From Streptomyces sp. NRRL F-525 (GTDB taxonomy: Bacteria; Actinomycetota; Actinomycetes; Streptomycetales; Streptomycetaceae), in NCBI RefSeq assembly GCF_000716605.1, contig NZ_JNXE01000002.1, positions 186,001 through 250,000 on the forward strand: DNA of 64,000 nt, given 5' to 3'. Positions within the stretch are counted from its first letter, which is position 1. Each line of letters opens with the position of its first letter. The position numbers were made by a program, and so were the translations under genes. Positions 16,718 to 25,505 of the stretch are shown here, one piece after another. The notes beneath the pieces were generated by a model, which saw only the letters and a list, made by a program, of their open reading frames with translations, made no database searches and was not told the origin of the DNA.

Positions 16718-18148
16718 TCAGCCTCGGTACGCCTCCAGCAGGCGCAGCCATACCTCGCTGATCGTGGGGTAGGACGGGACCGCGTGCCACAGGCGGTTGA
16801 TCGGGACCTGGCCGGCGACCGCGATCGTCGCGGAGTGGATCAGTTCGCCGACGCCGGGGCCCACGAAGGTGACTCCGCGCAGGATCTCGTCGTCGAGGTC
16901 GACGATCATGCGGGCGCGGCCTCGGTAGCCGTCGGCGTAGAGGCCGGCGCCCGCCACCGAGGAGAACTCGACGTCGACCGCGCGGACGCGGTGGCCGGCC
17001 GCTTCGGCCTCGGCGAGGGAGAGGCCGACGGACGCGGCCTCCGGGTCGGTGAAGACGACCTGGGGGACCGCGTCGTGGTCGGCGGTGGCCGCGTGGGCGC
17101 CCCACGGGTCGGTCTCCAGGAGCGGGACGCCCTCGGCACGGGCGGCGATCGCGGCGCCCGCGATCCGGGCCTGGTACTTGCCCTGGTGGGTGAGGAGGGC
17201 GCGGTGGTTGACGTCGCCGACCGCGTACAGCCAGTCGTTGCCCTGGACGCGCAGGGTGTCGTCCACCGACAGCCAGGAGCCGGGTGCCAGGCCGACCGTG
17301 TCGAGGCCGATGTCGTCGGTCTGCGGGGCGCGTCCGGTGGCGAAGAGGATCTCGTCGGCCTCGATGCGGTCGCCGCCTTCGAGGAGGGCCGCGACAGTGC
17401 CGTTCTCGCGGGTAACCGCCGCGACGGACGTACCGGTGCGCAGGTCGACGCCGGCCTCGGTGAGCGCGTCGGCGACCAGTTCGCCGGCGAAGGGCTCCAT
17501 ACGGGGCAGCAGGCCCTTGCCGCGGACCAGGAGGGTCACACGGGAGCCCAGTGCCTGCCAGGCGGTCGCCATCTCTACGGCCACGACCCCGCCGCCGACC
17601 ACGATCAGCCGGCCGGGCGCGGCCTTGGCGCTGGTGGCCTCGCGGCTGGTCCACGGCTTGATCTCGTCGAGTCCGGGCATGTCCGGCAGCAGAGCGCGGG
17701 TGCCGGTGCAGACCGCGACGGCGTGCCGGGCGGTGAGGACGTGCCGGACGCCGTCGGGGCCCGTCACCGTCACCTTGCGGGGGCCGTCGAGGCGGCCCTG
17801 GCCGCGATAGAGGTCGGCGCCGATGCCGTCGAGCCATTGGACCTGGCCGTCGTCCTTCCAGCCCGAGGCCTCGTAGTCGCGGTGGGCGAGCACCGCCGCC
17901 GTGTCGAGGGGTCCTTGGACGAGGTGGCCGAGGCCGGGCACGCGGCGGGCGTCAGCGCGGGCGATGACCGGGCGCAGCAGGGCCTTGCTGGGCATGCACG
18001 CCCAGTACGAGCACTCGCCGCCGACCAGTTCGCTCTCCACGATCGCGGTGGAGAGACCGGCCGCACGGGTGCGGTCGGCGACGTTCTCCCCCACGGGCCC
18101 GGCCCCGAGCACCACGACGTCGTACGCGATGGATTCCGTTTCCGTCAT
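16718..18148 (-). CDS. FAD-dependent pyridine nucleotide-disulfide oxidoreductase
   Basis: A 476-residue flavoprotein of the dihydrolipoamide dehydrogenase/mercuric reductase type. It has an FAD-binding GAGPVG near 15-20, redox-active Cys46 and Cys51 in the GGECSYWACMPSK segment, the NAD(P)-binding GGGVVAVE, the FATGR motif and the second FAD motif YAVGDV. The C-terminal dimer interface has the His in WHAVPSYPTISE, where true dihydrolipoamide dehydrogenases usually have HAHPT. The SYW insertion between the cysteines is atypical. The substrate is unknown. ATG at 18148. A thioredoxin gene is divergent at 18271, suggesting a redox role. Confidence 0.88.
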   Translation of the reverse strand: MTETESIAYDVVVLGAGPVGENVADRTRAAGLSTAIVESELVGGECSYWACMPSKALLRPVIARADARRVPGLGHLVQGPLDTAAVLAHRDYEASGWKDDGQVQWLDGIGADLYRGQGRLDGPRKVTVTGPDGVRHVLTARHAVAVCTGTRALLPDMPGLDEIKPWTSREATSAKAAPGRLIVVGGGVVAVEMATAWQALGSRVTLLVRGKGLLPRMEPFAGELVADALTEAGVDLRTGTSVAAVTRENGTVAALLEGGDRIEADEILFATGRAPQTDDIGLDTVGLAPGSWLSVDDTLRVQGNDWLYAVGDVNHRALLTHQGKYQARIAGAAIAARAEGVPLLETDPWGAHAATADHDAVPQVVFTDPEAASVGLSLAEAEAAGHRVRAVDVEFSSVAGAGLYADGYRGRARMIVDLDDEILRGVTFVGPGVGELIHSATIAVAGQVPINRLWHAVPSYPTISEVWLRLLEAYRG

Positions 18149-18270
18149 GGGGCCAGTCTGCTGGGTGGTGTGCGCTGAGGCCACACGGGTAGGGGCGCGG
18201 AATACGGGACCGGACGACCGTGTTGTCCGGGACGGCTTCGCCCCCACATCGAGGAAGAGGGAATCACGTC

Positions 18271-18657
<387 letters not shown>

Positions 18658-18682
18658 GCCCCAGGGGGATTCCTCCCCGGGG
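18658..18682 (+). terminator. weak stem-loop after thioredoxin
   Basis: CCCCAGGGGG can pair with the following CCTCCCCGGGG with one mismatch and one wobble. It lies between convergent trxA and the aldehyde dehydrogenase gene. Confidence 0.4.
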
Positions 18683-18698
18683 TTTCGGACCCTCGTTC

Positions 18699-20135
18699 TC
18701 AGAACGGGTACGACGCCACGTCCCCGCGCACCGTCGTCCAGCGCACGTCGGTGAAGGCCTCCAGGTTGGCCTCGCCGCCGAAGCGGGCGCCGGTGCCGGA
18801 CGCGGCGACCCCGCCGAAGGGGGCCACGGCCTCGTCGTTCACGGTCTGGTCGTTGATGTGGACGATCCCGGTCGGGATGCGCTCAGCCAGGTCCAGGCCG
18901 CGGGCGCTGTCGCGCGTGACGATCCCGAGCGACAGTCCGTACGGTCCCGTCGCGGCCAGCGCGGCCGCCTCGTCGGCGGTGGCGAAGGACCGTACCGGCG
19001 CGACCGGGCCGAAGACCTCCTCCGCGTAGGCGGGGGTGTCGTCGTCCACGCCGGCGAGGACGGTCGGCCGGTAGAAGAGGTCCTCGTGGGTGCCACCGGC
19101 CGCCAGCCTGGCGCCAGTTGCCGTGCTGGCCTCGACAAGGCCGTGGATCTTGGCGAGTTGGGCCGCGTCGATGATCGGGCCGAGGTGGACCTGCGCGCGG
19201 TGCGGGTCGCCCACGGCGAGCAGGTCGGCCTTGGCGGCGAGGCGTTCGACGTACTCCTCGTAGAGCGACTCGTGGACGAGATGGCGGCCGGTCGTCATGC
19301 AGATCTGGCCCTGGTGGAAGAACGAACCCCAGGCCGCCGTGGAGATCACCGCGTCCAGGTCCGCGTCCGCCAGCACGATCAGGGCCGAGTTCCCGCCCAA
19401 CTCCAGGTGTGCGCGCTTGAGATGACGCCCCGCCGCCTCACCGACCGCGCGCCCGGCGGCAGTTGAGCCGGTGAAAGAGATCACGGGTACCTGCGGGTCG
19501 GCGACGAGGGCCGCGCCCACCTCCGCACCACCGGGCAGGACTTGGAACAACTCCTCGGGCAGGCCCGCCTCCGCGAAGACCGCCGCGAGCGACAGTCCCC
19601 CGCAGACGGCCGTACGCGGGTCCGGCTTGAGGACGACCCCGTTGCCGAGCGCGAGCACCGGGGCGACGGAGCGGATGGAGAGGATCAGCGGGGCGTTGAA
19701 GGGTGCGATCACGCCGACGACCCCGACCGGGATACGCCGCGTGTACGACAGCCGGGGTGCCTCCGTGGGAAGAACCTGCCCGGCGGGGCGGGAGGCGAGC
19801 GCGGCGGCCTCGTAGCACTCCTGGGCGGCGACGTGCAGTTCGAAGTCCGCCTTGCCCGGGATCGACCCGGACTCCCGCACGATCCACTCGCGCAACTCCT
19901 CGGCGTGCGCGGCGAACAGGTCACCGGCCCTGCGCAGCACACCGGCGCGGACGAAGTGCGGGACGCGCGCCCACTCTGCTTGTGCGGTGCGGGACGCCTC
20001 TACGGCCGGCCGTATGTCCTCGGCGGCGGCGAGCGTGACGGTACCGAGCGTGTCGCCGGTGGCGGGCTCGGTGACCGGGTACTCGGGGCCCGAGAGGGGG
20101 CGGGGCTGCCAGGTCTTGGGGTCGAGCAGAGTCAT
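18699..20135 (-). CDS. benzaldehyde/vanillin-dehydrogenase-like aldehyde dehydrogenase
   Basis: A 478-residue NAD(P)-dependent aldehyde dehydrogenase. Catalytic Glu245 is in LELGGNS and catalytic Cys279 in QGQICMTTGR; the cofactor segment is FTGSTAAGRAVG. The QICMTTGRHLV pattern is typical of the aromatic-aldehyde (benzaldehyde, vanillin, salicylaldehyde) clade. It oxidises aldehydes to acids in the cytoplasm. ATG at 20135. It lies downstream of, and in the same direction as, a LacI-family regulator, with a consensus LacI box at 20285-20296 in between. No ring-cleavage genes are nearby. Confidence 0.88.
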   Translation of the reverse strand: MTLLDPKTWQPRPLSGPEYPVTEPATGDTLGTVTLAAAEDIRPAVEASRTAQAEWARVPHFVRAGVLRRAGDLFAAHAEELREWIVRESGSIPGKADFELHVAAQECYEAAALASRPAGQVLPTEAPRLSYTRRIPVGVVGVIAPFNAPLILSIRSVAPVLALGNGVVLKPDPRTAVCGGLSLAAVFAEAGLPEELFQVLPGGAEVGAALVADPQVPVISFTGSTAAGRAVGEAAGRHLKRAHLELGGNSALIVLADADLDAVISTAAWGSFFHQGQICMTTGRHLVHESLYEEYVERLAAKADLLAVGDPHRAQVHLGPIIDAAQLAKIHGLVEASTATGARLAAGGTHEDLFYRPTVLAGVDDDTPAYAEEVFGPVAPVRSFATADEAAALAATGPYGLSLGIVTRDSARGLDLAERIPTGIVHINDQTVNDEAVAPFGGVAASGTGARFGGEANLEAFTDVRWTTVRGDVASYPF

Positions 20136-20508
20136 GGCGATTCTCCGATCCGTCACCGGCGGGACCCACACCGGCAGCGCAAGTCCCGTGCGTTCACGAC
20201 CAGTTCAGCGGCCGCAGGACGGGATGCGGTGATCCGGCACGGACGCGCGAGCCGCGTCCGCTGTCCGCACGCATCCCCGTCTGGTTGAGCGTGCAACATC
20301 CTAGTCGGGTACGGCCGGTTCGCCCCCGGGCGCGGCCACCGACTCCCCCGCCCCCGGCTTCGCTCCCCCGCCGCGCGGCCGCGCGCCACACCCCGCTCAC
20401 CCGCGCCGACAAGACACCGCCGCTCTCTTCCGACCCACTCCGCCGGACAGACCCCGGCTCCCGTCGCCTACGGCAGGGTCGCCCTTGGGCGCAGTCACCG
20501 GACCCCGG
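20136..20508. other. 373-base intergenic interval upstream of the aldehyde dehydrogenase gene
   Basis: No gene is visible. It holds the promoter side of the aldehyde dehydrogenase gene, the LacI-type box at 20285-20296, and a proline-codon-like C-rich stretch toward the end of the LacI gene. Apparent reading frames here lack ribosome sites. Confidence 0.6.
20285..20296 (-). promoter_or_regulatory. LacI-family operator (TTGCACGCTCAA)
   Basis: On the minus strand the site reads TTGCACGCTCAA, matching the LacI/GalR pattern TTGnnCGnnCAA with the central CG. It lies 150 bases upstream of the aldehyde dehydrogenase start and downstream of the LacI-family gene (20509-21555), so it is the probable site where that regulator controls the dehydrogenase. 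Confidence 0.55.
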
Positions 20509-21555
20509 TCAGCTGGAGTCTCGGTGTACCACCGACGCGCCGAGGAGTTCGTGTGTGCCCGGTACCCCGCCCGGTTCGCGGACCGCGGTGTCGACCAGTT
20601 CGGCCAGCTCGTGGCCTGAGGGCAGCTGGATGTGGACGGTGCTCAGGCGCGGGCGGAGCAGGCGGCCGATCATGAGGTCGTCGGCGCCGATCACGGCCGT
20701 GTCCTCGGGGATGCGGATGCCCTCGTCCTGGAGGGCGCGCATCAGCAGCATCGCGTACTCGTCGTTGTACGTGAACACCGCGTCGAGGCCGAGGTCGCGC
20801 CAGCGGGCGGCGGTCCGAGCGGCGCTCTCCTCGCTGTAGGCGAGCGGGAGTTCGGTCGCCGTGGCGTCCGTGCCGAGCAGGGCGCGGCGCACACCGTCGA
20901 GGCGGGGCCGGGAGAAGACCCCCATGCCGGGTTCCTCGGGCACGACCACGCCGATCCGGCGCCGGCCGCGGGCGTACAGATGCGCGCCGGCGCAGTGGCC
21001 GACACCCTCGTGGTCCAGGAGCAGGGCGTGAGCGCCCTCGACCTTCTCGGGGCCGAGCGTGAGGACGGCCCGCGCACCGGAGCGCTTGAGGACCTCGACG
21101 CCCTGCGGGCCGAGCCCCGCGCCGGGCACCAGGACGGCGACCGGGCGCAGTTCGGCCCAGGCGCGGGCGGCCTCGTCGCCGCGCAGACCGACGGAACCGT
21201 GCTGCACGACCGTGTAGTCGAGACGGCTGAGCGCCCACTGGAGTTCGTTGATGAACTGGCTGTAGAGGAGTCCCACCGGCACGGTCGGCGCCGGCATCAG
21301 CACCATGCGGCTGTGCCCGGCGCGCAGACTGCGGGCCGCCGCGTGCGGGACGTACCCGAGTTCCTTGGCGGCCTCGTGCACGCGGCGCCGGGTGGGTTCG
21401 CTGATCCGTACGGCACTGGTGTTGTTGAGGACGTAGGAGACGGTCGCGCGTGAGACGCCGGCCAGGCGGGCCACATCGGCGCTCGTGGGCACGGAGCGCG
21501 GTGCGGGCGACGGGGCTGCGGGCGTTTTCGGTATCTGCACCATGACGTACGGCAT
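20509..21555 (-). CDS. LacI family transcriptional regulator
   Basis: A regulator of about 348 residues. The LacI helix-turn-helix is SADVARLAGVSRATVSYVLN near residues 25-44, with the hinge PHAAARSLRAG. The type-1 periplasmic-binding fold follows (VIGADDLMIGRLLRPRLSTV is the conserved effector-region stretch). The start is uncertain: ATG at 21555, ATG at 21543 and GTG at 21603 are in frame, and none has a clear ribosome site. It is divergent from a TetR gene, and the TetR operator array lies at its own promoter, suggesting cross-regulation. Confidence 0.88.
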   Translation of the reverse strand: MPYVMVQIPKTPAAPSPAPRSVPTSADVARLAGVSRATVSYVLNNTSAVRISEPTRRRVHEAAKELGYVPHAAARSLRAGHSRMVLMPAPTVPVGLLYSQFINELQWALSRLDYTVVQHGSVGLRGDEAARAWAELRPVAVLVPGAGLGPQGVEVLKRSGARAVLTLGPEKVEGAHALLLDHEGVGHCAGAHLYARGRRRIGVVVPEEPGMGVFSRPRLDGVRRALLGTDATATELPLAYSEESAARTAARWRDLGLDAVFTYNDEYAMLLMRALQDEGIRIPEDTAVIGADDLMIGRLLRPRLSTVHIQLPSGHELAELVDTAVREPGGVPGTHELLGASVVHRDSS

Positions 21556-21627
21556 CTTGGCAGAAGCCGGGGCCTTGGAGTGCGGCGGGGGAACGGTCGT
21601 CACGAGGGCAACATGGTCCGGTATTTT

Positions 21628-21670
21628 ACGAACATGTTCGTCACGAACTTGTACGGAGCGAACATGTTCG
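21628..21670. promoter_or_regulatory. three-site operator array, CGAACATGTTCG, 15-bp period
   Basis: Perfect 12-base palindromes CGAACATGTTCG occur at 21629-21640 and 21659-21670. A degenerate middle copy, CGAACTTGTACG, sits at 21644-21655. All three starts are exactly 15 bases apart. The array lies 14 bases before the TetR ATG and in the divergent promoter of the LacI gene. The most likely ligand is the TetR protein encoded at 21684. Confidence 0.7.
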
Positions 21671-21683
21671 TTACCGTAGGGGC

Positions 21684-22358
21684 ATGACAGCTCGCCCCGA
21701 CACCCCGCGCAGCCGCCGTGACCGGCCGGCGAAACCCGCCCTGAGCAGGGAGGGCATCGTCGCCGCCGCCGTCGCGGTGCTGCGTGCCGAGGGTCTGAAG
21801 AAGGTCACCATGCGGCGCCTGGCCCAGGACCTCGACACCGGTCCGGCCTCGTTGTACGTGTACGTCCGCAACACCGCGGAGCTGCACGCGGCCGTGCTGG
21901 ACGAGCTGCTCGGCACGATCGGGCCGGCGCCCGCCGAGGGTTCCTGGCGCGAGCGGATCGAGCAGGTGCTCACGGCGTACACCGCGATGCTCTTCGAGCA
22001 CCCGAGTCTCGCCCGTTCGGCGCTGACCGCCTGGCCCAGCGGCCCGCACTACCTGAACCTGATCGAGACCCTGCTGGCCCTGCTCGACGAGGGCGGCGTC
22101 CCGCCGGCGCAGGCCGCGTGGGGCGTTGACCTGCTGCTCCAGCAGGCCACGGCGACGGCCGCCGAGCACTCGGGCGACGACACCAGCCGGGACGACTGGG
22201 ACACCCTGACCGACGCCGTGCGCAACGCGTCCGACCGGACCCACCCGCACATCGCGGCCCGCTCCGGCGACCTGCTCGCCGGGGCGCCGCCGGCCCGCCT
22301 CTCATGGCGGTTCCAGGCACTGATCAACGGGATCGAGCGGACCGCCGTACCCAACTGA
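21684..22358 (+). CDS. TetR family transcriptional regulator
   Basis: A 224-residue TetR regulator. The N-terminal helix-turn-helix covers SREGIVAAAVAVLRAEG and VTMRRLAQDLDTGPASLYVYV, the tetracycline-repressor-like subgroup (TetR_C-type C-terminus from about residue 75). ATG at 21684 follows a GTAGGGG ribosome site. It precedes the FAD monooxygenase gene by 53 bases in the same direction, which is the familiar pair of a TetR repressor with a TetX-like flavoenzyme. It probably binds the palindrome array just upstream and represses both itself and the monooxygenase. Confidence 0.9.
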   Translation: MTARPDTPRSRRDRPAKPALSREGIVAAAVAVLRAEGLKKVTMRRLAQDLDTGPASLYVYVRNTAELHAAVLDELLGTIGPAPAEGSWRERIEQVLTAYTAMLFEHPSLARSALTAWPSGPHYLNLIETLLALLDEGGVPPAQAAWGVDLLLQQATATAAEHSGDDTSRDDWDTLTDAVRNASDRTHPHIAARSGDLLAGAPPARLSWRFQALINGIERTAVPN

Positions 22359-22411
22359 CCTTGTTAACCGCCCACTTCAGCTTCAAGTTTCAAGCTTCAA
22401 GGAGGACCGTC

Positions 22412-23551
22412 ATGACCACTCCCCATCACCCCATCGCGATCGTCGGCGGCGGACTCGGCGGGCTCACGCTCGCCCGCGTCCTGCACGTCAACGGCGTCCA
22501 GGCCGCCGTCTTCGACCTGGACGCCTCCCCCGCCGCGCGCACCCAGGGCGGCATGCTCGACATCCACGACGACTCGGGCCAGCCGGCACTGCGTGCGGCG
22601 GGCCTGTACGAGGAGTTCCGCGCGCTGGTCCACCCGGGCGGCGAGAGCACCCGTGTCCTCGACAAGACCGGCGCGGTCCTCCTCGACGACCCCGACGACG
22701 GCACCGGCGGGCGCCCCGAGGTCGACCGCGGCCAGCTGCGCGACCTGCTGCTCGGCTCGCTGCCCGAGGGCACCGTCCGCTGGGGCGCGAAGGTCACCGG
22801 CGCCCGCCCGCTCGACGGCGGCCGGCACGAGGTGACCCTCGCGGACGGCACCTCCTTCACCACCGATCTCCTGATCGGCGCGGACGGCGCCTGGTCCAGG
22901 GTGCGGCCCCTGCTCTCGGACGCGAAGCCCGCGTACGTCGGCATCTCGTTCGTCGAGGTGGACCTCCCGGACGCCGACGTACGGCATCCCGTGAGCGCCG
23001 AGGTCGTCGGCGGCGGCATGATGATGGCGCTCGGCGCGGGCAAGGGCTTCCTGGCCCACCGCGAGACCGACGGCAGCCTGCACATCTACGTCGCGCTCGC
23101 CGTCCCCGAGGACGCGTTCGACGGCGTCGACTTCACGGACACCGAGGCGGGGAAGACGTACACGCTGGGGCACTTCGCGGACTGGGACAAGAGCCTGCGG
23201 GCGCTGCTCGCCGACGCCGACGGGCCGTTGACCCCGCGCCAGATCCACGCCCTGCCGATCGGACACCGCTGGGAGCGGGTGCCCGGGGTCACGCTGCTGG
23301 GCGACGCTGCCCACGTGATGTCCCCGTTCGCGGGCGTCGGCGCCAACCTCGCCATGCTCGACGGCGCCGAACTGGGCCAGGCCCTGGCCGCACACCCGGG
23401 CGACCCCGAGGCCGCACTGGCCGCCTACGAGACGAAGCTGTTCCCGCGCAGCGAGGAGTCGGCGGCGGAGTCCGCGGCGAACGGAATCCTGATGTTCGGC
23501 GAGGACGCTCCGCAGGGCATGCTCGACTTCTTCGCGAGCGTTGGTGGTTGA
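22412..23551 (+). CDS. TetX-like FAD-dependent monooxygenase
   Basis: A 379-residue class A flavoprotein monooxygenase. It has the FAD motif IVGGGLGGL (residues 9-17), the RGxLRDLL segment (here VDRGQLRDLL), the GADGAWSRVR motif and the GD motif LLGDAAHVMSPFAGVGANLA. It is closest in look to TetX/tetracycline-oxidising and related aromatic hydroxylases. ATG at 22412 follows GGAGGA; a CTTCAAG/TTTCAAG/CTTCAAG triplet repeat lies just before it (about 22380-22400). It is co-directional with the TetR gene. It may inactivate a xenobiotic or modify an aromatic compound; TetX function itself is not shown. Confidence 0.87.
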   Translation: MTTPHHPIAIVGGGLGGLTLARVLHVNGVQAAVFDLDASPAARTQGGMLDIHDDSGQPALRAAGLYEEFRALVHPGGESTRVLDKTGAVLLDDPDDGTGGRPEVDRGQLRDLLLGSLPEGTVRWGAKVTGARPLDGGRHEVTLADGTSFTTDLLIGADGAWSRVRPLLSDAKPAYVGISFVEVDLPDADVRHPVSAEVVGGGMMMALGAGKGFLAHRETDGSLHIYVALAVPEDAFDGVDFTDTEAGKTYTLGHFADWDKSLRALLADADGPLTPRQIHALPIGHRWERVPGVTLLGDAAHVMSPFAGVGANLAMLDGAELGQALAAHPGDPEAALAAYETKLFPRSEESAAESAANGILMFGEDAPQGMLDFFASVGG

Positions 23552-24085
23552 GCGGGGTGTGGCGGGTTGAGACGGGCGTGGCGGCTGGGCCGGGCGTGGC
23601 GGATTGAGTCAGGCATGGCCGTTGGACCGGGCGTGGCGGGTTGGGCGCGGCGGTTGACCAGGGCGCGGCCCAACTGGGCGACTCAGCCGGGCGGTTGAGG
23701 CAAGCACGGTGACTGAGCCGAACACGCCAGCCGACCCGGACACGGCCGTTGAGCCGGGCGCACCGCAGCTGGCGCACCCACACAGGTGATTGAGCCGGGC
23801 CCACCAGCCGACCCGGGCACGGCGGCTGTGGCGCGCACAGCCCAACGGACCTACCCAGGCGGACGGTTGGGCCGAGCACCGCGCTGGAGCCGAGCACGAC
23901 AGCTGCGCCAGCACGACCGTTGAGCCGAACGCACACCAACAGGCGCACCCACAGGGGTGATTGAGCCGGGCACCGCGCTTGAGCCGGGCCAGCCAGCCGA
24001 CCCGGGACGAGCTGGTTGAGCCGGGCGCAGCCCAACCGGCGCGCCTAGCCGGGCCGTTGAGCCAGGTCCGCCCCAACTGGCCACC
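23552..24085. repeat. degenerate minisatellite-like tract of GTTGAGCCGGGC units
   Basis: A 534-base non-coding stretch between convergent genes is built from imperfect copies of an 18-20-base unit centred on GTTGAGCCGGGC, often followed by GTGGCG or GCACCG. Variants (GATTGAGCCGGGC, GTTGGACCGGGC, GTTGAGCCGAGC, TTGAGCCAGGTC) recur more than fifteen times. Longer blocks such as TTGAGCCG-n-GCGCACCCACA with GGTGATTGAGCCGGGC recur near 23750 and 23920, implying higher-order duplication. Minus-strand open frames across it (repeats like PGSTARL) have no start signals and look like by-products. No gene is called. Confidence 0.75.
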
Positions 24086-24748
24086 TCAGCCGGCCGCCTG
24101 AGCCCCCGTCACACGGTCGACAAGGTCGATCCAGCCGATCTCCAGCCGCTCCATGGGCATCCCGCACTGCCTCGTCAGGTGGTTGATCAGGGCAGGGTCC
24201 AGATACGCCATGAGCGTGTGGGACAGGAGCTCACAGTCGGCGTCCGGCACGATCTGCCGGAGCAGCACCGTGACGTGCGTGCGCAGTGCGCGGAGTGCCG
24301 AGTGGGCGAACCGGCGGGTGGGCTCCGGCTGCGCGGCCAGTTGCAGGTCCAGCTGTTCGGCACTGCGGTACAGCACGGCCACGCCGAACGCCCGCAGCCG
24401 CTCGACCGGCGGGGCGCCGGGGCCCAGCGGGGGCGGGCCGCCGAGGAAGTCGGCCTGGAGCGTCTGCGCGGAGTGGTCGAGCAGCGCCATCAGCAGGCCG
24501 GTGCGGTCGCCGAAGCGGCGGAAGACGGTTCCCTTGCCGACCTGGGCGGCGGCGGCCACGGCCTCCATGGTGACCCCGGCCACCCCGTGCTCGGCGATCA
24601 GCCGGGCGGCGGCCTCCAGCAGCTTGGCGCGGTTGCGGGCCGCGTCGGCGCGCAGGCAGGGCTCGTCGGCGTAGGAGCGGACCTCCAGCAACTGGGGTTC
24701 GCCTATCGACTCCTCGGGCTTCGGAAAGGGCGGCAGGGCGCTGGACAT
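24086..24748 (-). CDS. TetR family transcriptional regulator
   Basis: A 220-residue TetR-type repressor. A 35-residue N-terminal arm precedes the helix-turn-helix (RAKLLEAAARLIAEHG, VTMEAVAAAAQVGKGTVFRRFG). ATG at 24748 is used; a TTG at 24775 is unlikely. It is divergent from the FMN reductase gene at 24870, and two GGACC...GGTCC palindromes lie between them, so it very probably represses the reductase and itself. The ligand is likely a quinone- or azo-type compound given the target, but this is inference. Confidence 0.9.
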   Translation of the reverse strand: MSSALPPFPKPEESIGEPQLLEVRSYADEPCLRADAARNRAKLLEAAARLIAEHGVAGVTMEAVAAAAQVGKGTVFRRFGDRTGLLMALLDHSAQTLQADFLGGPPPLGPGAPPVERLRAFGVAVLYRSAEQLDLQLAAQPEPTRRFAHSALRALRTHVTVLLRQIVPDADCELLSHTLMAYLDPALINHLTRQCGMPMERLEIGWIDLVDRVTGAQAAG

Positions 24749-24779
24749 GAAGACAGCGTAAAGCACCGGGAACAAAACT

Positions 24780-24829
24780 GGACCGCGGTCCGCTTAGCCT
24801 GGTACAACTTTTAAACGGACCTCGGTCCG
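24780..24829. promoter_or_regulatory. paired TetR operators (GGACCGCGGTCC and CGGACCTCGGTCCG)
   Basis: Two palindromes sharing the core GGACC-nn-GGTCC occur at 24780-24791 and 24816-24829, with centres 37 bases apart. They occupy the divergent promoter interval of the TetR gene (24748) and the FMN reductase gene (24870), consistent with control of both promoters. Confidence 0.7.
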
Positions 24830-24869
24830 GATCGTAACGGCAGTGTTTCAGCCCCCCTTGGAGTCCCCC

Positions 24870-25433
24870 ATGTCTGTTCGTATCCTCGCGCTCGTCGGCA
24901 GCCTGCGTGCCGGCTCGCACAACCGCCAGCTCGCCGAGGCCGCCGTGAAGTTCGCGCCCGAGGGCTCCGACATCGAGATCTTCGAGGGTCTCGCCGAGAT
25001 CCCGTTCTACAACGAGGACATCGACGTCGAGGGCAACGTCCCGGCCGCCGCCGCCAAGCTCCGCGAGGCCGCCGGCTCCGCCGACGCGTTCCTCTTCTTC
25101 TCCCCCGAGTACAACGGCACCATCCCGGCCGTCCTGAAGAACGCCATCGACTGGCTGTCCCGCCCCTACGGCGCCAGCGGCTTCGGCGGAAAGCCGGTCG
25201 TCGTGGTCGGCACCGCGTACGGCCAGTTCGGCGGCGTGTGGGCGCAGGACGAGGCCCGCAAGGCCGTGGGCATCGCCGGCGGCAAGGTCATCGAGGAGAT
25301 CAAGCTCTCGATCCCCAGCTCCGTGGTCCGCTTCGCCGAGACCCACCCGTCCGAGGACGCCGAGGTCGTGGCCCAGCTGACCGAGGTCCTCTCCCAGCTG
25401 AAGGGTCACGCGGGCGAGGCCGTCGCCGCCTGA
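24870..25433 (+). CDS. NADPH-dependent FMN reductase
   Basis: A 187-residue flavodoxin-fold reductase. The phosphate-binding loop is GSLRAGSHNRQL (residues 10-21) and the second flavin motif is SPEYNGTIPAVLKNAIDW. It reduces FMN, quinones, azo compounds or chromate using NAD(P)H in the cytoplasm. ATG at 24870 follows TTGGAG. It is regulated most likely by the divergent TetR protein through the paired palindromes upstream, and ends at a strong terminator. Confidence 0.9.
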   Translation: MSVRILALVGSLRAGSHNRQLAEAAVKFAPEGSDIEIFEGLAEIPFYNEDIDVEGNVPAAAAKLREAAGSADAFLFFSPEYNGTIPAVLKNAIDWLSRPYGASGFGGKPVVVVGTAYGQFGGVWAQDEARKAVGIAGGKVIEEIKLSIPSSVVRFAETHPSEDAEVVAQLTEVLSQLKGHAGEAVAA

Positions 25434-25447
25434 TCCGGGCACGCACG

Positions 25448-25485
25448 CGAAGGGGCCGGAGTCCACACGGACTCCGGCCCCTTCG
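25448..25485. terminator. strong bidirectional stem-loop terminator
   Basis: A perfect 17-bp stem (25448-25464 with 25469-25485) and a 4-base loop ACAC lie between the convergent FMN reductase and F420-type oxidoreductase genes. Confidence 0.85.
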
Positions 25486-25505
25486 TGTCCCAACAACCGC
25501 TCCGG

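Noticed and set aside
22412..23551. Calling the monooxygenase a confirmed TetX resistance enzyme
   Set aside because: Motifs show only the flavoprotein class; substrate-specific residues cannot be assigned without alignment.
23609..24084. Minus-strand frames over the repeat tract (PGSTARL-like repeats)
   Set aside because: The repeat itself keeps the frame open; no ribosome site and no conserved domain.
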